A stretch of DNA of 24,625 nt, taken from positions 1-24,625 of the forward strand of contig DAOUPQ010000005.1 in NCBI GenBank assembly GCA_030626085.1. Reading direction: 5' to 3'. Below, one piece after another: positions 18,259 through 24,625 of the stretch. The translations under genes and the position numbers were made by a program. Each line of letters begins with the position of its first letter. The stretch's first letter is position 1. This DNA comes from Flavobacteriia bacterium (GTDB lineage: Bacteria > Bacteroidota > Bacteroidia > Flavobacteriales > Flavobacteriaceae). The notes beneath the pieces were generated by a model, which worked only from the letters and a program-made list of their open reading frames with translations, did no database searches and was not told where the DNA came from.

Positions 18259-19644
18259 CTATAGTTTTTCAGTTTTAGAATCCATCCTTTTAATAACTTT
18301 TCCATAAATAATTAATGAAACAGCAGATGTAAAAGCAATAGCAGCAAAATAATACCAAATATAATGAGCGTTGCTTGCCGCAGATTCCCATGCTTCATGA
18401 GTATCAAATAATCTTGGATCAGGGCAATATTTTGACAATAGATAACCCGATAGACCAAAACCTAAAATTGAAGCTAAAAATGAATGTAAATGACTAAAAC
18501 CAAGATACAGGCCTTCTTCGCCTTTAGGAGCTTGCAATGAGAAGAATTCTAAGTATCTGGGTGAAATAAAAGATTCGCCCAAAGCCTGAAGTGCAATCCC
18601 TACAATCATCATAATGGCTATTGGATGCAGGCTAAAAAAGCCCAGATCAACCTCACCACCACTAAACCAATTTCCAGACGCCATTGCAATTGCAGAAAAA
18701 GGCATGATAAACATACCAACTGTCATAGAAAATAGTGGGGTTTTGCTCGCCATCATTCTAGTTATAAAAGTAACAGTTAGCACAACAACAAGTGGGTTTA
18801 CATTAGCATACCAAGAAGGTGAAGCTCCTTCGCCAGCCATTCTAAGAACATATTTTGGCATTGTTGCATATAGTTGATGTTGGACCATCCAAAAACCTGT
18901 AATTATAATTATAAGTGTAACTAATCTTCCATTGGTCAATACATTTAATAAACTGCTCCAAATCTCTTTAAGAGACTTTCCTTCACCTTCATTTTTTGAA
19001 CTCTTATAAAAGAAAATAATCAAAATTAAAGCTAAAATGGTCATGGCAGTAGAAAAATAATTGATATAAACCAATCCCATGTCTCCCATAGATGCTCTTA
19101 AAGGTTTTACAATTGTTTTTCCGGAAAATGCACCAATATTAACCATCATATAAAATATTGAAAATCCTTGTGCTCTGTTTGACTCAGTTGTTTCTTTAGC
19201 TACTGTACCAGTGATAACTGATTTAATGAATGAACCACCTATCATGATGATTGCCATTATTGGAACTATAGACCATCTTTCATTTGATTCAAGTAAACCT
19301 GTGAATTCAATGCCATTTGAATAGTTAACTAGTCCAGCTGATTCAAGCATTGAAGGCAATGAAGCCAAACCAAAGTAACCTATACTCAATAGTGTAAAAG
19401 CAATTAATAAAGAATATTTAAATCCAATTTTATCGGCTAAAGCTCCTGTAAAAGTTGGCAGCAAATATAAACCACCGGAAAATATACCAGATATAATACC
19501 TGCTTCAATATCACTAAAACCTAAAATTCTTGACAAATAAAGTGTGATTACTATAAATACACCATAATATGCACCTCTTTCAAGAAGCTCAACAATATTT
19601 GCGGTCCAAAATGCACGAGAAAATCCTTTTAACCTTTTAAACAT
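18259..19644 (-). CDS. POT/PTR2-family proton-dependent peptide transporter
   Basis: A protein of 461 residues with about 12 membrane segments, an MFS transporter. Two POT-family marks are visible: the ExxER motif in helix 1 (VELLERGAYYG, about 18-28), which couples protons to transport, and the PTR2-like signature GFSIFYMMVNIGAFSG near helix 5. GALADKIGFKYSLL after helix 2 is the MFS loop motif. Such proteins import di- and tripeptides, though some relatives carry other solutes. The secreted peptidases in this window would be a plausible source of substrate, but they are not adjacent, so that is only a thought. Start at the ATG at 19644; an 8-bp inverted repeat lies 34 nt upstream. Confidence 0.87.
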   Translation of the reverse strand: MFKRLKGFSRAFWTANIVELLERGAYYGVFIVITLYLSRILGFSDIEAGIISGIFSGGLYLLPTFTGALADKIGFKYSLLIAFTLLSIGYFGLASLPSMLESAGLVNYSNGIEFTGLLESNERWSIVPIMAIIMIGGSFIKSVITGTVAKETTESNRAQGFSIFYMMVNIGAFSGKTIVKPLRASMGDMGLVYINYFSTAMTILALILIIFFYKSSKNEGEGKSLKEIWSSLLNVLTNGRLVTLIIIITGFWMVQHQLYATMPKYVLRMAGEGASPSWYANVNPLVVVLTVTFITRMMASKTPLFSMTVGMFIMPFSAIAMASGNWFSGGEVDLGFFSLHPIAIMMIVGIALQALGESFISPRYLEFFSLQAPKGEEGLYLGFSHLHSFLASILGFGLSGYLLSKYCPDPRLFDTHEAWESAASNAHYIWYYFAAIAFTSAVSLIIYGKVIKRMDSKTEKL

Positions 19645-19677
19645 TTCTTTATTTTTAATATATAAATAGTTGCCGAA

Positions 19678-19698
19678 GATAAGAATTATTTTCTTATC
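19678..19698. repeat. 8-bp inverted repeat upstream of the peptide transporter
   Basis: GATAAGAA and TTCTTATC pair perfectly around a 5-nt loop, 34-54 nt before the transporter start. It could be an operator or a leader hairpin. A TTTG directly precedes it on the minus strand, with a near -7 box (TATCTTCG) at its end, but the spacing is short. Confidence 0.4.
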
Positions 19699-19868
19699 AA
19701 ATTAAAAAGAATTATTATAAATCATATGACATAATACCTTGTGCATCAGATTTTTGTAGTAAGTTTATAATCATGTGAATCAGATAAGAAAGATAGTTAA
19801 GTGCAAGATATAACATGAACTATAGTTATCAAATCTTTAGTTTAGGTAAATCATAAAGTATTAAAGAA

Positions 19869-20074
19869 TTAAACTTTTTTTAAATATTTATTTTGTTCTA
19901 CTAATAATTTTTCAATATTGGACAGAATTTCAATATCTTTTGGAGTTTCAACTTCCTTATCTTCAGGATTATTAGCTTTTCTTCTAAAATTATTCATTGC
20001 TTTTATAATAACAAAAATTGTAAGTACTATTATCAAAAAACATCTATGAGTCCTTTAATAATGGTTTTAATCAA
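19869..20074 (-). pseudogene. mscL: Remnant of mscL (mechanosensitive channel), 3' end only
   Basis: The minus strand from about 20040 encodes FLIIVLTIFVIIKAMN, a basic stretch (NFRRK), an acidic/Pro linker and then KDIEILSNIEKLLVEQN before TAA at 19869-19871. This matches the second membrane helix and C-terminal helix of MscL (compare E. coli FLIVAFAIFMAIK and LLTEIRDLLKEQN). No full gene exists: the frame is closed by a TAA at about 20055-20057, while a neighbouring frame carries IIKGLIDVF, matching the MscL residues just before the helix, so a one-base frameshift at a T run (about 20035-20040) separates them. The first 75 or so residues, including the pore helix, are gone. An ATG at 19997 could still give a 42-residue tail, but translation is doubtful. 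Confidence 0.7.
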
Positions 20075-20136
20075 TAATATTTAAGAGAGAATTGACTTTT
20101 TAACATTTTTTTAAAATAAAACTTCGATTTTAGTGT

Positions 20137-20144
20137 TACTTTTG
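20137..20144 (+). promoter_or_regulatory. -7 box of the HYC_CC_PP/CusA unit
   Basis: TACTTTTG, a full TAnnTTTG match, ends 5 nt before the ATG at 20150, so the transcript should start at or very near the start codon. The -33 region lacks a clear TTTG. It probably drives both metal genes. Confidence 0.5.
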
Positions 20145-20149
20145 TTACG

Positions 20150-20569
20150 ATGATATATTTTTTACACAAAATATTGGCATTTATACTTGCACTAATCGTA
20201 CTGTTTTCTACACTTTCCTTCACTGTTGAAAAACATGTGTGCATGGGCGAAATTACAAATGTTTCTTATTTTAATAACGTTGAATCCTGTGGAATGATAG
20301 AAGATGAATGCAAGAATGAAGATATTACACATCATTCTTTTAATAAAGTAAATTGTTGTGATAATATTCACGAATTGATTCAGGGTAACCAAAACCAGCA
20401 ACAAGCCATAGATAATTTTGAAATTAAACAATTGCAATTTATAATTGCATATTCTTATTCATATTTAGATCTTTTTGAAGAGAGAAAAGATATAACTCCT
20501 TCTAATTTTTATCCTCCACCTTTGGTAAACAGAAACATACAGATTCTTTACCAAACTTTTTTAATTTAA
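20150..20569 (+). CDS. HYC_CC_PP family small secreted protein (metal-associated)
   Basis: A protein of 139 residues with an N-terminal hydrophobic signal (FLHKILAFILALIVLFSTLSF) and the marks of the Bacteroidota HYC_CC_PP family: KHVCMG (histidine-x-cysteine), two single cysteines (ESCGM, DECKN), a CC pair in VNCCDN, and YPPPLVNRN near the C-terminus. The cysteine, histidine and methionine content suggests metal binding in the periplasm, an inference supported by the CusA-type pump 188 nt downstream on the same strand, an arrangement I recall as frequent in flavobacteria. No enzymatic motif. The start is fixed by the promoter 5 nt upstream. Confidence 0.82.
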   Translation: MIYFLHKILAFILALIVLFSTLSFTVEKHVCMGEITNVSYFNNVESCGMIEDECKNEDITHHSFNKVNCCDNIHELIQGNQNQQQAIDNFEIKQLQFIIAYSYSYLDLFEERKDITPSNFYPPPLVNRNIQILYQTFLI

Positions 20570-20739
20570 TTTATTGAGAGAGTCGCTTTAATGTGATTCA
20601 CAGTGTTCTGTAGCAAGGAATGTTATGTAGTTGAGGCATACTATTGTATTTAGTATAGATGTATGCTCTACGTTTTATTCATTTCACTACATAAAATTTC
20701 AGTCGATATGACTGCCTTAGTTTTTTAGTCTCAATAAAT
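20569..20739 (+). repeat. Nested inverted repeats between the HYC_CC_PP gene and cusA
   Basis: ATTTATTGAGA (20569-20579) and TCTCAATAAAT (20729-20739) are perfect 11-bp reverse complements closing a 171-nt domain. Inside are TTATGTAGT (20623-20631) with ACTACATAA (20686-20694), 9 bp; GCATAC (20636-20641) with GTATGC (20661-20666); the overlapping and hence exclusive ATACTA (20638-20643) with TAGTAT (20651-20656); and CAGTC (20700-20704) with GACTG (20710-20714). It fills almost the whole gap and ends 18 nt before the cusA start. It may be a folded RNA element controlling cusA or a small palindromic repeat element; sequence alone does not decide. Confidence 0.55.
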
Positions 20740-20757
20740 CATTTTAATTAAAAAATA

Positions 20758-23700
20758 ATGCTCAATAAGATCATTCGTTATTTTCTTGAAAACAAGTTAA
20801 TCACATTTATTTTAGTCGCTGCCTTTGTTCTTGGTGGTATTATAACAGCTCCTTTTAATTGGGAAATCTCATGGTTAGAAAGAAATCCGGTACCTGTAGA
20901 TGCTATACCTGATATTGGTGAAAACCAACAAATTGTTTTTACTGAGTGGATTGGGCAATCACCACAAGATGTTGAAGATCAAATCTCTTATCCTCTTACT
21001 ACTGCATTATTAGGTATTTCGGGTGTTAAAACAATACGTTCAAATTCTATTTTTGGTCTCTCCAGTATTTATATCATTTTTGACGATGATGTTGAATTCT
21101 ATTGGAGTAGAACCCGAATATTAGAAAAACTAAATTCCTTACCACCCGGTACGGTTCCTAAAGAAGTTAAACCTGCTTTAGGACCGGATGCCACTGCTTT
21201 AGGTCAGGTGTTTTGGTATACTTTGGAAGGCAGAGATCCTAAAACTGGAAAACCAACAGGCGGCTGGGATCCACAGGAATTAAGAACTATTCAAGATTTT
21301 TATATACGCTATTATTTAACTGCTTCTAAAGGAGTTTCGGAAGTAGCTTCCATTGGTGGTTTTATCAAAGAATACCAGATTGAGATAGATCCTGACGCCA
21401 TGAAGGCATTTGGTGTGGATATCAAAAAAATAATGAATGCGGTTAAGAATTCTAATATGGATATTGGCGCACAAACTATTGAATTTAACAAAGCTGAATA
21501 TCTGGTAAGGGGTTTGGGATATATTAAAAGTTTAAATGATTTGGAAGAAAGTGTAGTTTCTGTTAAAGATCATACACCAGTTCGTTTAAAAGATGTTGCT
21601 AAAATTCAGTTTGGGCCGGCTACACGTCGTGGTGGATTAGACAAAAGTGGAGTTGAGGCTGTTGGCGGGGTTGTGGTTGCCAGAAATGGAGCGAATCCTT
21701 TAGAAACTATTCAGAATATAAAAGATAAGATTAAAGATGTTGCTTCGGGTTTACCTTCAAAGATCTTGGCAGACGGAACAATTTCTAAAGTAACTATCAT
21801 ACCATTTTATGACCGTTCTGGATTAATTCATGAAACTTTAGGGACTTTAGAATCCGCACTTTCACTTGAAATTTTGATTAGTATATTGGTTGTGATCGTC
21901 TTGGTATTAAATCTTAGAGCATCTATTTTAATTTCAAGTTTATTGCCAATTGGTGTTTTAATGACCTTTATTTTGATGAAATTCTTTAATGTAGATGCTA
22001 ATATAGTTGCCCTTTCCGGAATTGCAATTGCTATTGGAGTTATGGTAGATGTGGGAATTGTATTTACTGAAAATATCATCAGGCATTTAGATATGCCGGA
22101 AAATAAAGGTATTAAAGGTAAAGAATTATTAGAAGTAATTTATAGTGCAACAACTGAAGTGGCTTCGGCAATAATAACTGCTTTGGCTACAACCATTGTT
22201 AGTTTTTTACCGGTTTTTGCTATGCAGGCATCTGAAGGGAAATTATTTCATCCTCTGGCATGGACTAAAACATTTGCTTTGATTTCCTCTTTATTTATTG
22301 GAATTTTATTTATTCCGGCATTAGCACATGTTTTATTTTCTATTAAATTAAATAAAAAGAGAACAAGTAGGATATTCAATACTGTTTTAATAGGATTTGG
22401 ACTTGTTTTTGTAATTGGTTACGGTAGTTTAATTGCTTTAGCTTTAATTGCTTATGGGATAAATAATATTTTATCTCAACCTGATACCGAGTACAATTTA
22501 CTAAATGGAAGGCTTAGATTTACTTACTCAAATACAATCGCAAATTATATCAATATTGCAATTACATTTTTAATTGTAGTTTATTTTTTAACAAATGAAT
22601 GGATGCCTTTGGGCGCTTCAAATTCAACATTTGTTAATTTCTTATTTGTAGTTTTAATTATCAGCGTTGTTTTAGGACTTTTAATGACCATTGTTCATTT
22701 TTATGCTAAGATCTTAAACTGGTGTTTGGATAATAAGTGGAAATTTTTAACTATTCCAATGATCGTTATTTTTTTAGGAATATCCATTTGGTTGGGTTTT
22801 GGAAAGATTTTTGGATTTATGCCAAATTTTGCAAAAGACAATATTGTATGGAATAGTTTAGATAGAACTTTCCCCGGTTTAGGCAATGAATTTATACCCG
22901 CTCTAGATGAAGGTTCATTTTTATTGATGCCTACCACCATGCCTCATTCCGGTATTACCGAAAACATAGAGATAATTGCAAGTATAGACAAGCAAATCAA
23001 TTCTATTCCTGAAATTGCTTCAGCTGTAGGAAAGTGGGGGAGGGTAAACTCAGCATTAGACCCGGCACCAACATCCATGTTTGAAAATATGATCAATTAT
23101 ATTCCTGAATATATTTTAGATAAAGATGGTCGAAGAATACGATATAAAGTAAATGATGACAGAGCTTTTGTATTAAAAAATGATACCACTTATAAATACG
23201 GTGAAGACCCCTATAAAAGGATTAGTTCTAATGAATTGATCTTAGATGAGTATGGAGAATATTTCAGACAATGGAGAACTAAAATTAAAAAATCAGATGA
23301 TATCTGGAAAGAGATTTTAAAACACTCAAAATTTCCCGGGCTCACATCAGCACCAAAATTACAACCCATTCAAACACGTTTGATCATGTTATCAACAGGT
23401 ATGAGGGCACCAATGGGTATCAAAGTTTTTGGATCAACTTTAGAATCTATTGAAAAAGCAGGTTATGATCTAGAAGGTATTTTAAAAGAAGTACCAAGTA
23501 TAGAGCCTTCTACTGTTTTCGCTGATAGAGTTGTTGGAAAACCATATTTAGAAATTAAGTTGAATCGACAAAACATGTCGCGTTATGGTATGACAGTAAA
23601 AGATATGCAAGAACAATTATCAGTTGCTGTAGGTGGTAAAAAACTGACTACAACAGTAGAAGGCAGAGAACGATTTCCGATAAGAGTAAGGTATGCACGT

Positions 23701-24579
23701 GAATATAGAGATAACCCTGATGATATCAAAAAGATATTGATATCTACTCACTCCGGAGAACAGGTTCCATTGAGCGAACTGGCATTTGTTAATTATGTAA
23801 AGGGTCCTCAAATGATAAAAAGCGAAAATACATTTCTAACTTCTTATGTAATTTTTGATATGAAAGAGGGCAATGCTGAAACCAACGTGGTGGAAGAAGC
23901 TCAGGCTTTGATCAAACAAAAATTAGATTCGGGTGAATTAAAACTTCCGGATGGTGTAACTTATAAGTTTACAGGAAATTACGAAAACCAGATCCGTGCA
24001 TCTAAACGATTAATGATGATTGTTCCAATTACTTTGATACTGATCTTTTTGATCTTGTATTTTCAGTTCAAAGATCTTGCACCTTCATTGATGGTATTTA
24101 CCGGAATATTTGTTGCCTTTTCAGGAGGATTTATCATGATCTGGTTATACGGTCAGGATTGGTTTTTAAATTTTAGTATGGCAGGTGTAGAAATGCGAGA
24201 TCTTTTTCAAATGCATACCATCAATTTAAGTGTTGCTGTTTGGGTGGGTTTTATTGCCCTTTTTGGAATTGCAACTGATGATGGAGTAATTATGGGAACT
24301 TATTTAATGCAGGTATTTGATAAGGAAAAGCCAAAATCTGTTAATGAAGTTCGAACAGCAGTTTTACATGCAGGTTCTAAAAGAGTTCGCCCTGCAATGA
24401 TGACAGCCGCAACTGCAATTATTGCCTTAATTCCGGTTTTAACCGCAACTGGCAAAGGAGCTGATGTACTAATTCCAATGGCTATTCCAACCTTTGGAGG
24501 GATGTTGTTACAAGTAATGACCATGTTTGTGGTTCCTGTTTTATATAGTATGTGGAAAGAAAAACAAATAAAAAATTAA
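20758..24579 (+). CDS. cusA: CusA/CzcA-type heavy-metal efflux RND transporter, enlarged form
   Basis: A protein of 1273 residues, the inner-membrane proton-driven pump of a tripartite metal efflux system. Family motifs: PVDAIPDIGENQQIVFTEW near the N-terminus, SIFGLSSIYIIF, the helix 4 proton-relay aspartate D431 (GVMVDVGIVFTENI), NEFIPALDEGSFLLMPTTMP, RLIMLSTGMRAPMGIKVFG, and a C-terminal TM block ending VLIPMAIPTFGGML. Methionines at M877 and in GPQMIKSEN match, from memory, two of the three copper-binding methionines of E. coli CusA; the third position appears to be lysine (GGKKLTTTVEG). It is about 220 residues longer than E. coli CusA, mainly through extra hydrophobic helices between about 540 and 700. 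Substrate copper/silver or zinc/cobalt cannot be fixed. CusB- and CusC-like partners would be expected beyond the right edge. Confidence 0.93.
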   Translation: MLNKIIRYFLENKLITFILVAAFVLGGIITAPFNWEISWLERNPVPVDAIPDIGENQQIVFTEWIGQSPQDVEDQISYPLTTALLGISGVKTIRSNSIFGLSSIYIIFDDDVEFYWSRTRILEKLNSLPPGTVPKEVKPALGPDATALGQVFWYTLEGRDPKTGKPTGGWDPQELRTIQDFYIRYYLTASKGVSEVASIGGFIKEYQIEIDPDAMKAFGVDIKKIMNAVKNSNMDIGAQTIEFNKAEYLVRGLGYIKSLNDLEESVVSVKDHTPVRLKDVAKIQFGPATRRGGLDKSGVEAVGGVVVARNGANPLETIQNIKDKIKDVASGLPSKILADGTISKVTIIPFYDRSGLIHETLGTLESALSLEILISILVVIVLVLNLRASILISSLLPIGVLMTFILMKFFNVDANIVALSGIAIAIGVMVDVGIVFTENIIRHLDMPENKGIKGKELLEVIYSATTEVASAIITALATTIVSFLPVFAMQASEGKLFHPLAWTKTFALISSLFIGILFIPALAHVLFSIKLNKKRTSRIFNTVLIGFGLVFVIGYGSLIALALIAYGINNILSQPDTEYNLLNGRLRFTYSNTIANYINIAITFLIVVYFLTNEWMPLGASNSTFVNFLFVVLIISVVLGLLMTIVHFYAKILNWCLDNKWKFLTIPMIVIFLGISIWLGFGKIFGFMPNFAKDNIVWNSLDRTFPGLGNEFIPALDEGSFLLMPTTMPHSGITENIEIIASIDKQINSIPEIASAVGKWGRVNSALDPAPTSMFENMINYIPEYILDKDGRRIRYKVNDDRAFVLKNDTTYKYGEDPYKRISSNELILDEYGEYFRQWRTKIKKSDDIWKEILKHSKFPGLTSAPKLQPIQTRLIMLSTGMRAPMGIKVFGSTLESIEKAGYDLEGILKEVPSIEPSTVFADRVVGKPYLEIKLNRQNMSRYGMTVKDMQEQLSVAVGGKKLTTTVEGRERFPIRVRYAREYRDNPDDIKKILISTHSGEQVPLSELAFVNYVKGPQMIKSENTFLTSYVIFDMKEGNAETNVVEEAQALIKQKLDSGELKLPDGVTYKFTGNYENQIRASKRLMMIVPITLILIFLILYFQFKDLAPSLMVFTGIFVAFSGGFIMIWLYGQDWFLNFSMAGVEMRDLFQMHTINLSVAVWVGFIALFGIATDDGVIMGTYLMQVFDKEKPKSVNEVRTAVLHAGSKRVRPAMMTAATAIIALIPVLTATGKGADVLIPMAIPTFGGMLLQVMTMFVVPVLYSMWKEKQIKN

Positions 24580-24625
24580 AGATTTAAAATTTAAGATTAA
24601 ATATTCTTTGTGAACATTGCGAAAA

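Noticed and set aside
20569..20739. The element before cusA read as an insertion-sequence-derived MITE
   Set aside because: It has 11-bp terminal inverted repeats, but I find no flanking target duplication and cannot count copies here; kept as an undecided finding instead.
24580..24625. Start of a further gene after cusA
   Set aside because: The 46 remaining bases hold only AT-rich repeats such as GATTTAAAATTTAAGATT and no supported start codon.

Overview
The window looks like chromosomal DNA of a low-GC member of the Bacteroidota, most likely a flavobacterium. The basis is the AT-rich composition, the lack of Shine-Dalgarno sequences, several copies of the Bacteroidota sigma-factor -7 box TAnnTTTG just upstream of starts, and the gene set (HYC_CC_PP family protein, enlarged CusA, DUF4126, HdeD-like protein, DUF4369/TlpA-like lipoprotein, thrA-thrB-thrC). 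I see no phage, insertion sequence, CRISPR array, tRNA or rRNA. Most genes are core metabolism, so the interest lies in regulatory leaders and in genes with damaged or altered key residues.

Layout. 1-480 (-) is the 5' part of a DEAD-box RNA helicase gene, preceded by a structured leader of about 240 nt. 764-2200 (-) is a thioredoxin-fold lipoprotein without its active-site cysteines. 2399-4021 (+) is an ABC-F ATPase with one intact and one degenerate ATP site. 4130-5530 (-) is a secreted M20 peptidase. 5655-8419 (+) carries a DUF4126 membrane protein, hisS and folE. 8466-10100 (-) is a secreted M1 aminopeptidase.

10172-15103 (-) is the threonine operon: a Thr-rich leader peptide with an overlapping hairpin (attenuator), then thrA (fused aspartokinase/homoserine dehydrogenase), thrB and thrC. 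thrC is interrupted at a run of nine A residues; skipping one A restores a normal product of about 431 residues.

15416-16012 (+) is an HdeD-like membrane protein followed by a strong terminator. 16294-17934 (-) is a short alpha-glucan phosphorylase homologue in which the PLP-binding lysine position is alanine. 18259-19644 (-) is a POT-family peptide transporter. 19869-20074 (-) is a decayed 3' remnant of mscL. 20150-24579 (+) is a metal-efflux pair, a small secreted HYC_CC_PP protein and a 1273-residue CusA/CzcA-type RND pump, separated by a 171-bp stretch of nested inverted repeats closed by a perfect 11-bp terminal pairing.

I did not find an obviously new multi-gene system. The best leads are the thr leader/attenuator with the thrC poly-A frameshift, the structured element between the two metal genes, the helicase leader, the asymmetric ABC-F protein, and the apparently leaderless or near-leaderless promoters.
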